From the NCBI RefSeq assembly GCF_029836165.1, contig NZ_JAOEBG010000002.1, forward strand, positions 336,081 to 400,080: a stretch of DNA of 64,000 nucleotides, given 5' to 3'. The stretch is from Pseudomonas sp. GD04091 (GTDB lineage Bacteria; Pseudomonadota; Gammaproteobacteria; Pseudomonadales; Pseudomonadaceae). Under the pieces are notes generated by a model. That model made no database searches and was not told the origin of the DNA. It worked only from the letters and a program-made list of their open reading frames with translations. Numbering within the stretch: the stretch's first letter is position 1; each line of letters starts with the position of its first letter. Of this stretch, positions 18,415-26,108 are shown piece by piece. A program made the position numbers and the translations under genes.

Positions 18415-19176
18415 ATGAAGCAGAAACGACCTTCCATTCCGATGCAGGTGCAGGCGTCCCGCCATCGGCGCTCGCGGCTCCGCTGGCCCTGGGCCGTGGC
18501 TGCTGCGCTGGTTGCGCTGCTGCTGATCTGGCTCATGTCCCGGTCGCCCGGCGAATCTTCAACGCAGCCGCCTGCGACGGTCTCCACTGCGCAGGTGGCT
18601 GGGCCTCCCTGGCAAATGGGCAACCCCGAAGGTCGCTTCACGCTGACGCTCCATGCCGACCTGGAATGCCCGTTTTGCCGGGAGTACTTCCCTCAACTGA
18701 AGCGATGGGTCGGCAATAACGCCGACGTGGCCCTGCAATGGCACCATCAGCCGCTGGCTGCGCACGAGCCGGCCGCGTCAGCCGAGGCACGTTTGACCGA
18801 GTGCGTCGCCGAAGCTGGCGGGCATGCCGCGTTCTGGCATGCCGTCGAGTGGGTCTATGCCCACACGCGCAGTGACGGCCAGGGATTGCCCGATGGCCTG
18901 CGCTACCCCGAATCGACGCCGGCCGTTGAGCAGTGCATGACAAGCGAACGGACCGATGTGGTCATCCGTGCCCAGGCTGCGGAAGCCACCAAGAGCGGCG
19001 TGACCGCCACGCCATCGCTGCGTCTGCTTGATCGCCAGACGGGCCAAGCCATCCTGTTGCAAGGGCCGATCGAGGGCGACGCCTTGCTGTCGGCCATGGA
19101 CATGCTGGCGGCTGATGACGCGGACGCTGCGCCCGCTACCGATAAGCCTACCGACGCCACCGATGCGCCCCGGTAG
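18415..19176 (+). CDS. Membrane-anchored DsbA-family thiol-disulfide protein
   Basis: This 253-residue protein has a basic N-terminus and one membrane helix (about 24-42). The periplasmic thioredoxin-fold domain has the active site ADLECPFCREY (CPFC, about 82-85) and the cis-Pro region GVTATPSLRLL (about 195-205). It would oxidise or isomerise disulfides of Cys-rich transfer proteins such as the TIGR03756 and TIGR03755 products downstream. The C-terminal tail is Asp/Ala/Thr-rich. A 182-base non-coding stretch with element copy C follows, so it may end the operon that starts at 10675. Confidence 0.88.
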   Translation: MKQKRPSIPMQVQASRHRRSRLRWPWAVAAALVALLLIWLMSRSPGESSTQPPATVSTAQVAGPPWQMGNPEGRFTLTLHADLECPFCREYFPQLKRWVGNNADVALQWHHQPLAAHEPAASAEARLTECVAEAGGHAAFWHAVEWVYAHTRSDGQGLPDGLRYPESTPAVEQCMTSERTDVVIRAQAAEATKSGVTATPSLRLLDRQTGQAILLQGPIEGDALLSAMDMLAADDADAAPATDKPTDATDAPR

Positions 19177-19290
19177 TGCATGGCCCTTGAGGCCACACCG
19201 CCACCACTTCTTCAATCACGGCGGGGGCTTCGGCTTCCGCCTTTTTCGTTGGCTTGAGACAAGCAGGTATGCGGGCAGTCCGCGATGCGC

Positions 19291-19315
19291 ATTGTTTGTT
19301 GGGATCGCATCGGAT
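19291..19315 (+). promoter_or_regulatory. Shared transfer-operon element, copy C (partial)
   Basis: CATTGTTTG matches copies A (350-358) and, apart from its first base, B; the right half has diverged (TTGGGATCGCATCGG). Its position is conserved: the first base of ATTG lies 68 bases before the TIGR03757 ATG, against 66 and 69 for the other two copies. Confidence 0.4.
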
Positions 19316-19358
19316 TCGCGTTTGACTATGGCCCTGATCTACTTCCGGGACACGCGAC

Positions 19359-19805
19359 ATGCCAGCATCCTTTTCCAAGTTCGCGCCAGGCTGGAGAACA
19401 CTCGGCTTGGCCGTTGCGTTGCCGGCTGCCCTGGCCGTTTTCAGCCCGTCCACCTTCGCCGCCGACGTACTGGTTGTCACCGACAGCCGCCACCCCGTCA
19501 AGACGATGGGCGGCGAGCGGCTGATCGAACTGGACGAAGCCCACCGGATTGAAGCGGAGCTTTCTGCGGAACTGCCTGCCGACCCCGAGCAGGCGACGGC
19601 CATCGTCAAGCGCCGGCTGAACCAGGGCGGTGCCGACATCCAACGCCGCATCGCTTCCGCATACCAGGGCGTCACCGACGCATGGAGCCTAGGCGTCACG
19701 AGCATTCCGGCCGTCGTGGTGGATAAGCGCTACGTGGTCTATGGCGAGCCAGACGTGGCCCGCGCCGTCGCGCGCATCGAGCAGCGTCGGAGGACCCAGC
19801 CGTGA
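19359..19805 (+). CDS. TIGR03757 family ICE protein
   Basis: This 148-residue exported protein has a signal peptide ending near STFAADV (about 35), then the family block VLVVTDSRHPVKTMGGERLIELDEA. A C-terminal part with GVTSIPAVVVDKRYVVYGEPDVARAV looks like the end of a thioredoxin-fold protein (TraF/TrbC-like), although no CxxC is present. It starts the third transfer block and overlaps the TIGR03756 gene by four bases. Confidence 0.87.
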   Translation: MPASFSKFAPGWRTLGLAVALPAALAVFSPSTFAADVLVVTDSRHPVKTMGGERLIELDEAHRIEAELSAELPADPEQATAIVKRRLNQGGADIQRRIASAYQGVTDAWSLGVTSIPAVVVDKRYVVYGEPDVARAVARIEQRRRTQP

Positions 19806-20749
19806 CCCGACCATTCGACCTGATGCGCCGCCTGCGTGCTGGCGTGGCCTCCGTGCTGCTGCTCAGCGCAACGGGCAGCTATGCCCTCAACACCGCGACC
19901 ATCGTCGGCTCGGTGGCATCGCCAGACTGCCTCGAATACCGCGTCGTTGGAATCTGCTACTGGCTTTACTGCACCTGGACAGGCTGCACGGTGCGCACGT
20001 CCATCAAGGTGCGCCACTACATCCCCGATGCGGTGGTGTCGTCGTACTCGAACACCGGGGAGAACCCCTGGGTTGAAGTGCGCGCCATGAGTACGCCCAA
20101 TCCTTCGGCCCAGGCCGGCGGGGACGGCACCACCAACGAGGATCACGAAAACAATCTCGCCAAGTTCAAGAACGCCGACGTCATCGGCCATCCCGGCGCC
20201 GAAGTGTTCAACCAGTTCGTCTCGTCGTCGGGCTACTTCTGCGAGGGTGCGGGTACGGCGTTCATGCCGTACTTGCTGAGCACTCTGGACACACTGGCCT
20301 GGCGCTATAACGTGCCCGAGATGGCCTACCCGGAAGCGCTTATTCCGGGCATGCGAGAGGTCGGCGCACGCACCACGATGAACCTCTGGGGCAACGTGTA
20401 CCCCCGCGGCGGCTTCCTGCACCAGACCGACGACCACAAGGCCGGCGCAGTAGTCGCCCAGCGCGCTGGCGATGTCGTCACGCGCCGCGGGCAGATCCAC
20501 GTCTATCAGCCCCTGCTGGCGAACTCGCGGCCCGGCTACTGGCCCGCCGGCGCGCTGATGGAGGGAGATGCCTCGACCGGCAAGTGGCAAGAACTCACTC
20601 CCGTTCTGTCCTCGTCCTGCACGGTCTTCCCGCGCAGCGGCTTCCTGACCCAGGCCCAACAGGGTGACTACGCCTGGGCGCTGTGGCGGCCCTATGCGTG
20701 CTGCGAACGCCGCGGCCAGGTGTTCCTCGGCAGCGTCGATTTCTATTGA
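19802..20749 (+). CDS. TIGR03756 family ICE protein, TraU-like
   Basis: This 315-residue exported protein starts with GTG inside the overlap GTGA with the previous stop. The signal peptide ends near GSYALNTA. It is Cys-rich, with conserved blocks CLEYRVVGICYWLYCTWTGCTVRTSIKVRHYIPD split over residues about 42-75 and GDYAWALWRPYACCERRGQVFLG near the end, as in TraU of F-type systems. It is a periplasmic protein needed for DNA transfer in related systems. Its many cysteines fit the DsbA-like protein encoded upstream. Confidence 0.88.
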   Translation: MTRPFDLMRRLRAGVASVLLLSATGSYALNTATIVGSVASPDCLEYRVVGICYWLYCTWTGCTVRTSIKVRHYIPDAVVSSYSNTGENPWVEVRAMSTPNPSAQAGGDGTTNEDHENNLAKFKNADVIGHPGAEVFNQFVSSSGYFCEGAGTAFMPYLLSTLDTLAWRYNVPEMAYPEALIPGMREVGARTTMNLWGNVYPRGGFLHQTDDHKAGAVVAQRAGDVVTRRGQIHVYQPLLANSRPGYWPAGALMEGDASTGKWQELTPVLSSSCTVFPRSGFLTQAQQGDYAWALWRPYACCERRGQVFLGSVDFY

Positions 20750-20759
20750 GGGTACGGCG

Positions 20760-22154
20760 ATGAAGCGTCCTGAACTGATGAACCTCTCCCCGAAGGTATG
20801 CCGTTCGCTGCGCTCGACCGTGCTGGCCGGCGCGCTCGCGTTGGGCTGCGGCCTGGCATGGGCACAGACCGGCTTCCAGACCAGCGGCCCCGTTATCGGC
20901 GATGAGGTCATGTATTCGATCGGCGGCGGCAGCGCGGTGTCCATGGGCCGTGCGGCCGGCATGCGCTCCATCGGGGTTGGTGTGGGCTGGAACAGCAACC
21001 TGATATGCGGCGACATGAGCATCCAGACCACGTTGCGCAATCAGCTCAACGGCATCACGAACGGCTTCCAACAGATCATGAGCAACGTGATCCAGAGCGC
21101 GACGAGTGCCGTGGCATCCCTGCCTGCGCTGATCATCCAGCGTGCCGATCCCGGCCTCTACAACCTGCTCACCAACGGCGTGCTGCAAGCGCGGATGGAT
21201 TTCGACCGCTCCAAGCTGACGTGTCGTGCAATGGCCGAGAAGATGGCCGACATGGCGGGTGGACAGTTGGGCTGGAGCCAGATGGCCGAAGGCATGGCGT
21301 TGCGCGATGCTGTGTCGAGCACGGATGCCGTGTCAGCCATCGAGCAGGCCGAGACGCGCCGCGGCAACGACGGCGTGCCTTGGGTGGGCGGCAGCAATGC
21401 CGGCGGCGCTGGCCAGCCCGCGATCCGGGTGGTCGGCGACGTCACCCGCGCGGGCTACAACCTGGTCAACGGCCGCGGCGTGACGGACACGTCGTCCATC
21501 ACGCCCGCCAGTTGCGCGAGCCTGTCCTGCCAGACCTGGACCTCGCCGCAGCAAGCGGTCGAATGGGCTACGCGGGTGCTCGGGGAGCAAGAGCAGCGCA
21601 CCTGCGATTCCTGCACCAAGACCGAGACCGTGCCCGGCGTCGGGCTGACGCCGCTGATCCAGGAGGAATACGAGGCGAAGCTGGAAGCCCTGCAGGAGTT
21701 GGTCTCGGGAACGCGCAACACGACGTTCGAGAACCTGCGCGAGGCCGGCAGCACGTCGCTGCCCATCACGCGTGGCGTCATCGAGGCGTTGCGCGACGAA
21801 CCGGACCAAGACCTGCTGGCAAGGCGCCTGGCGTCGGAGGTTGCGCTGTCATCGGTGCTGGAGAAGGCACTGCTGCTCCAGCGGACCCTGCTGACCGGAA
21901 AGAAGGAACCCAACGTCGCGGCGAACCAGTTGGCGGTCGAGGCCGTGAACCACGAGAGCAACACGCTCGACCAGGAGATCCGCAACCTCAAGACCGAACT
22001 GGAGCTGCGGCGCGAGCTGGCGAACAACTCCCCCATGGCCATCATCCAGCGCCACGGCACGCGCGCAGCCGGATCGCGCGGCATCTACGAAGGTGATCCG
22101 GTGCCCGACCGTCTCGACCAGTTGCAGAAGGGCAATCCGGGGAGTCGGCCATGA
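20760..22154 (+). CDS. TIGR03755 family ICE protein, TraH-like
   Basis: This 464-residue exported protein has a signal peptide ending near GLAWAQTG (about 38). Family blocks include YSIGGGSAVSMGRAAGM and WNSNLICGDMSIQTTLRNQLNGIT (about 80-105). A CASLSCQTW and a CDSCTK motif lie in the middle and coiled-coil helices at the C-terminal end (about 360-440). The position after the TraU-like gene and the helical tail suggest TraH. The start follows a GAGGGTACGGCG stretch. The end overlaps the next start by four bases. Confidence 0.87.
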   Translation: MKRPELMNLSPKVCRSLRSTVLAGALALGCGLAWAQTGFQTSGPVIGDEVMYSIGGGSAVSMGRAAGMRSIGVGVGWNSNLICGDMSIQTTLRNQLNGITNGFQQIMSNVIQSATSAVASLPALIIQRADPGLYNLLTNGVLQARMDFDRSKLTCRAMAEKMADMAGGQLGWSQMAEGMALRDAVSSTDAVSAIEQAETRRGNDGVPWVGGSNAGGAGQPAIRVVGDVTRAGYNLVNGRGVTDTSSITPASCASLSCQTWTSPQQAVEWATRVLGEQEQRTCDSCTKTETVPGVGLTPLIQEEYEAKLEALQELVSGTRNTTFENLREAGSTSLPITRGVIEALRDEPDQDLLARRLASEVALSSVLEKALLLQRTLLTGKKEPNVAANQLAVEAVNHESNTLDQEIRNLKTELELRRELANNSPMAIIQRHGTRAAGSRGIYEGDPVPDRLDQLQKGNPGSRP

Positions 22155-22498
22155 GCGCGACTCGGCTGCGTCCGCGCTGGCTGTTCAGCCGGCGCGCGGC
22201 GAAGGCGCTGCTGTGGGTGGTTGTGCTCCTTGCTGCCGCCGTGGGTGCCAACGTCGCCGGAATCTATCTCGTCGGCAGCGTGGCCGGCTGGGAGCGGTGG
22301 TTGGCGGCCGCTGCAGGCTACTTCCTGGTGTGGCGGCTGTGCCTGTACGGCGCGACGGCCTACGGCTGGGTCTGGATGCGCCGCCGGCTGCTGGCGCGTG
22401 AGGACGACGCGCAAGCGCGGCGCCGCCTGGTGCGCAGCGAGATCGCCGGCGCAGTCGCCATCGTGGCGCTGGAAGCCAGCCTGCTGATGCAAGGCTGA
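22151..22498 (+). CDS. Small membrane protein of the transfer module
   Basis: This 115-residue protein has a basic N-terminus and three hydrophobic segments (about 20-42, 50-68 and 92-112), the last preceded by an Arg-rich stretch RRRLLAREDDAQARRRL. It sits between the TraH-like and TraG-N genes, overlapping the former. An unnamed small membrane protein is regularly found here in clc-type elements. No function is assigned. Confidence 0.7.
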   Translation: MSATRLRPRWLFSRRAAKALLWVVVLLAAAVGANVAGIYLVGSVAGWERWLAAAAGYFLVWRLCLYGATAYGWVWMRRRLLAREDDAQARRRLVRSEIAGAVAIVALEASLLMQG

Positions 22499-22513
22499 GG
22501 GGGGATTCGTGAC

Positions 22514-24061
22514 ATGACGCTTTTCACCACGGATTACCTGGAGTACTACCTGACCCTCGTGTCGTGGATCGTCCATAACGGCATCTGGGCAGTGCTGGTG
22601 TCGAGCGGTGTATTCGCGCTGCCTTTCGTCGCCATCATCGTGCAAGAGTGGCTGAAGGCCCGTGCGGAAGGCGCCGACGAAGGCAACAAGGGCGTGCTCT
22701 CGGCTGCGCGCATCGAGAACCGGGTATTCGTCGCAATCGTGGTGGTGATGTTCGCCGGTATTCCATTCATCGACGTGGACCTCAACACCATCCAGTACGA
22801 CAGCTCGCGCTCGGCGCAGTGCCAGGTCAGCGTGCCGCAGCCCACGGATACCGGCTGGTCGCAGTCTTTCAGCACCATCAACAACCAGTCGGCGAAAGTG
22901 CCGGTCTGGTGGGCCTTCATGCACGCGCTCTCGCGCGCCGTCACGGGTGCGTCGGTGGCGGCGATCCCGTGCGGTACGGACCTTCGGCAAATGCGCATGG
23001 AGATCGACGCGACCCGCATTGACGATCCAGTGTTGGCCCAGGAAGTGGCGGATTTCTCGCGGGATTGCTATGGCGCTGCGCGAGCCAAATTGTTCATGCA
23101 GCGGCCTCAGCTCGATGAGCAGCAGATGCACGACGTGACTTGGATCGGGTCCAGGTTTTTCACGGACACGAGCGGCTACTACGACACCTATCGCTCCAGC
23201 ACGCCGCGCGAGGACTGGCCCTACGACAGCACCCGTGACGCAGGGCTCGCGCAGGTGGCCAGCGGTGGCGGCTACCCGACCTGCCGCCAGTGGTGGAGCG
23301 ATGGGAGCAACGGCCTGCGGGCACGCCTGCTGGGTCAGGTGGACCCGAGCCTGTTGAATCGGCTGGCGGGCTGGGCCGGGTTCCTGAGCCGGGCCGAGGT
23401 GGACGACTCGGTGATCCGCGCCATCGCATCACCGCGGCAACAGAAATTGAACCAGGGCAGCGTCTATACCGATTACGGTGGCCAGATCGAAATGACCGAC
23501 CCGAACATCATCACCCGGGCGGCAGCCGACGTAGGACTGGCGGTGGGCTCGCTGGGCTACTTCCCCGCCATGGATGCAATGCGCCAGGCTCTTCCGATGG
23601 TGCTGGCGCTCTTGAAGATGGCGCTGGTCATTTGCATTCCGGTGGTGCTCATGGTCAGCACCTACAACCTGAAAACACTCGTGACGGTCAGCGTGGTGCA
23701 GTTTGCGCTGTTCTTCGTGGATTTCTGGTTTCAACTCGCGCGCTGGATCGACAGCACCGTTCTCGACGCGCTCTACGGATGGGGCTGGGGATGGAACCGG
23801 CCGCATACGAATTTCGATCCGGTCATGGGCCTCAACAATGCCTTTGGAGACATGCTGTTGAATTTCGTCATGGCGACGATGTTCATCGTACTGCCCTTGT
23901 TCTGGGTAACCGCCTTGGGATGGGCGGGCTACGCCGTGGGAGGCATGTTGCAAGGGCTTGCTGCTGGTACGGCAGGCGCCAAAGCGGCCGGCGGCAAAGC
24001 CGCCGACATGGCGTTTGGCGGCGCTATGAAGTGGGCATCGACACCCAGCAAGAAGAAGTAG
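22514..24061 (+). CDS. TraG N-terminal-domain conjugal transfer protein
   Basis: This is a 515-residue polytopic membrane protein with helices near residues 15-40, 75-95, 355-385, 395-420 and 445-490. It opens with TTDYLEYYLTLVSWIVHNGIW, the signature of TraG-N proteins, which act in mating-pair stabilisation at the inner membrane. It ends in a Gly/Ala/Lys-rich tail. It is shorter than F-plasmid TraG because it lacks the long periplasmic C-terminal domain, as is normal in this ICE family. It is the last gene of the third transfer block; a convergent gene begins 15 bases later. Confidence 0.9.
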   Translation: MTLFTTDYLEYYLTLVSWIVHNGIWAVLVSSGVFALPFVAIIVQEWLKARAEGADEGNKGVLSAARIENRVFVAIVVVMFAGIPFIDVDLNTIQYDSSRSAQCQVSVPQPTDTGWSQSFSTINNQSAKVPVWWAFMHALSRAVTGASVAAIPCGTDLRQMRMEIDATRIDDPVLAQEVADFSRDCYGAARAKLFMQRPQLDEQQMHDVTWIGSRFFTDTSGYYDTYRSSTPREDWPYDSTRDAGLAQVASGGGYPTCRQWWSDGSNGLRARLLGQVDPSLLNRLAGWAGFLSRAEVDDSVIRAIASPRQQKLNQGSVYTDYGGQIEMTDPNIITRAAADVGLAVGSLGYFPAMDAMRQALPMVLALLKMALVICIPVVLMVSTYNLKTLVTVSVVQFALFFVDFWFQLARWIDSTVLDALYGWGWGWNRPHTNFDPVMGLNNAFGDMLLNFVMATMFIVLPLFWVTALGWAGYAVGGMLQGLAAGTAGAKAAGGKAADMAFGGAMKWASTPSKKK

Positions 24062-24076
24062 TGCCTTGCTCCTTCG

Positions 24077-24436
24077 CTAGGTCTCATCAGATGGATCATG
24101 TGGATCTATCCGATACTCATCGTGGGTATAGAGGCCAAAACCAGCGTGCCCGTGCCGCCACTCTGGTTCGGGTGGCTCCCATTCGACGGTATCGTACCCC
24201 CGGGCCACAAACACCAGCGCGACCAGCAGCAAGGCCAGCCAGAAAGCAACGTAGAGCAGCAGCCCCAGGATAGCCAGTTTGCCGGCCCACAGCAGCGCGG
24301 CAGCGCCAGCCAACGGCACACGCTTGGACACCAACCAGTTCGTCACCCGCCGTTCGCCGCGCGCGTAGGCGCGCCACCCGCGGCCAAGGGCGCGGCCGAG
24401 GCGTTCTGCGGTACTGATGCGAGTCGTGGTGTTCAT
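24077..24436 (-). CDS. DUF3742 family protein
   Basis: This 119-residue protein has an N-terminal amphipathic segment (TAERLGRALGRGWRAYARGERRV) and a hydrophobic stretch of two helices (about 45-82). It ends with EPEWRHGHAGFGLYTHDEYRIDPHDP. This end motif identifies DUF3742, found convergent with traG in GI-type ICEs. Function unknown; location is the inner membrane. Confidence 0.88.
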   Translation of the reverse strand: MNTTTRISTAERLGRALGRGWRAYARGERRVTNWLVSKRVPLAGAAALLWAGKLAILGLLLYVAFWLALLLVALVFVARGYDTVEWEPPEPEWRHGHAGFGLYTHDEYRIDPHDPSDET

Positions 24437-24520
24437 GGTCGTCTCCTGCTACAGAGGAATGCCTATTCCAGTTTGCTCCAATTCATTCGGTTCGGGGCTT
24501 CAATATGTTCTCTTGCTGCT

Positions 24521-25153
24521 TCAGGACGCCTCATCATTCGGTTCCACCGGGCCGGGGTCGGGCTCCACGCCGATGCGGTAGGTGGCAACGAAACGCGGCC
24601 AGTCCACATGGTCAACCAGGTCGATGTCCTCCATGACGCTGACCTTTGCTCCCGCACGCTCGAACAAGGCGATGCTCTTGGCGGGGTAGTTGTTGCGCGA
24701 CGGATAGAGCACCCCGTCGAACACCGGCTTGCCGTCGTCTCCGAGCATCGCATGCACCTGAGCCGACACCTGCTGCGTGTGCGTGTAGTCGCGGCTGGCC
24801 AACTGCTCCAGGTTCAGGCCGAAGTAGCCCGCCATGACGCCCGGTGCGGTGAGATCGGCCAGAAGCACGTCGGCCATCACGCCTACGGCACGCACCATCC
24901 GGCTCTGGACTTCCTTCATCGCGATCGAGCGCTTCGTGTCCGCAAGCCACTGGTGCTTGTGAAACACCGACTCCATCAGTGCCGTGGGCAGGTCGTGCCC
25001 CAGGTAGAGCACGCCGTAGGCCCGCGCCGGGTCGTCGTAGCGATTGGTGCTGCTACGGCCATAGTACAGCGTGCTGCCCCGATAGACGACGCGGCTCACG
25101 TGCTGGAGCAGCTCGCCGGCATCGATCAGGAAAGAAGGCAGCTCGCGGTTCAT
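24521..25153 (-). CDS. RES-domain toxin (NAD-degrading)
   Basis: This is a 210-residue protein of the RES family, whose members split NAD+ in the cytoplasm and arrest growth. The family-defining residues are visible: Arg in VVYRGSTLYYGR (about 25), Glu in ALMESVFH (about 59) and Ser in LYPSRNN (about 151). The acidic tail EPDPGPVEPNDEAS is extra. It lies 12 bases after the partner antitoxin gene, in the same orientation, behind a strong promoter. Toxin-antitoxin pairs of this kind would stabilise the ICE; that use is inference. Confidence 0.85.
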   Translation of the reverse strand: MNRELPSFLIDAGELLQHVSRVVYRGSTLYYGRSSTNRYDDPARAYGVLYLGHDLPTALMESVFHKHQWLADTKRSIAMKEVQSRMVRAVGVMADVLLADLTAPGVMAGYFGLNLEQLASRDYTHTQQVSAQVHAMLGDDGKPVFDGVLYPSRNNYPAKSIALFERAGAKVSVMEDIDLVDHVDWPRFVATYRIGVEPDPGPVEPNDEAS

Positions 25154-25165
25154 GGCGGTCTCGCT

Positions 25166-25798
25166 TCAATGCACCTGAACGCCCAGCACGTTGAACACGG
25201 CCTCGGCCACGTCATCGATCGTGCCATGCGTCACCGCATCCACCGGCGAGCGACCGCCCAGGCCTTCGAGTGGTTCGGACAGCGCGCGGTAGATCGTCCA
25301 GTGATCGATGCCTTCGACCTCCTGAAGCACGGTCTGGGTCAACTGCTGCTTCACCGGGTCGAGCTGCCAGTCGGGCAGCTTCTGACCGCGCGGCCCCACG
25401 TTCAGCGCCAGCAGCCGGCGGGCGAGGATGTCCTTGTAGATCTGCTGGCGCGACTTGTCCGCCAGCTTGGCGAACTCGGCCGGCGGCAGGTTGTGCGGTT
25501 GGTTGAAGGTCTCCAGCAACACGGCGCGGCCTCGCTGAACATCGGTTTCATTCGGTGCCCAGCGCGTCTCGGCGCGCAGCGCGGCCGTCTTGCGTGTCAG
25601 GGCCTGCTCCACCGTTTCGCCTTCGAGGTTGGCGGGCAGTTTCACCGCCTCCACGCGCTCGTGGATGAACGCCTGCAACTCGGCCGCGAAAGCTGGGGCA
25701 TCCCGGATTTCGACGGTATCCGCAAAGCGGCGCACATCCTCCACCGTGACACGCGGCAGACGGTCGGCAATGAATTCAATGGCGGTGGGCATGGTCAT
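25166..25798 (-). CDS. Xre/MbcA/ParS-type antitoxin partner of the RES toxin
   Basis: This is a 210-residue soluble protein. The C-terminal end LGGRSPVDAVTHGTIDDVAEAVFNVLG (about 180-206) is a DUF2384-type toxin-binding segment. The N-terminal part (about 10-70) has helices, and the middle LADKSRQQIYKDILARRLLALNVGPRGQKLPDWQL (split over about 125-160) looks like a DNA-binding or antitoxin core. It is longer than classical Xre antitoxins of about 150 residues. It precedes the toxin gene by 12 bases and has its own promoter with repeats, consistent with autoregulation. Confidence 0.75.
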   Translation of the reverse strand: MTMPTAIEFIADRLPRVTVEDVRRFADTVEIRDAPAFAAELQAFIHERVEAVKLPANLEGETVEQALTRKTAALRAETRWAPNETDVQRGRAVLLETFNQPHNLPPAEFAKLADKSRQQIYKDILARRLLALNVGPRGQKLPDWQLDPVKQQLTQTVLQEVEGIDHWTIYRALSEPLEGLGGRSPVDAVTHGTIDDVAEAVFNVLGVQVH

Positions 25799-25825
25799 CT
25801 CCCAGGTAGGTTTGCGATAGGACCC

Positions 25826-25866
25826 ACTCTAGTCGCCTTTGTCGCGTTTGTCAACTTAGTCGCCTT
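25826..25866 (-). promoter_or_regulatory. Promoter and putative operator of the toxin-antitoxin operon
   Basis: On the minus strand a perfect -35 TTGACA (25854-25849), a 17-base spacer and -10 TAGAGT (25831-25826) precede the antitoxin start by 27 bases. The 9-mer AGTCGCCTT occurs twice, at 25831-25839 and 25858-25866, bracketing the promoter; a partial third copy (TGTCGCGTT) lies between. These repeats are the likely binding sites for autoregulation. Confidence 0.75.
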
Positions 25867-25869
25867 GAT

Positions 25870-26108
25870 GAGCGCCTACCTGGCGGAACCAGCGTCCCAG
25901 GAGCATAGGCCGGGGCCGGGGGCCAGGTCGCCGTCCAATCCATTCCAGCGGGTTCCACATTGACGCTGGAGTCCCGCCCCGCGCCCCGCTATACCGAAAC
26001 GGTTAAAGGCCAAAGGGTCGAAATGGCAAGGGAATGGGGTGCAAGGGGAAAGGCCCTACCCGAAAAGGCCAAAAGGCCTCCCGATCGGCCCGTCACCAGG
26101 ACATCTAC
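25870..26108. other. Non-coding stretch upstream of the relaxase gene
   Basis: No gene is seen here. It holds an inverted pair, CCAGCGTC (about 25889) and GACGCTGG (about 25961), and a run of AAGGCC/AAGGG-type purine-rich repeats over about 26005-26080 just before the relaxase ATG. Relaxase genes often neighbour the origin of transfer, so this is a candidate region. No nick-site consensus was recognised. Confidence 0.3.

Noticed and set aside
24098..25963. 621-codon plus-strand frame across DUF3742 and the toxin-antitoxin genes
   Set aside because: Antisense to three genes with recognisable families; His/Arg/Gln-rich composition without motifs.
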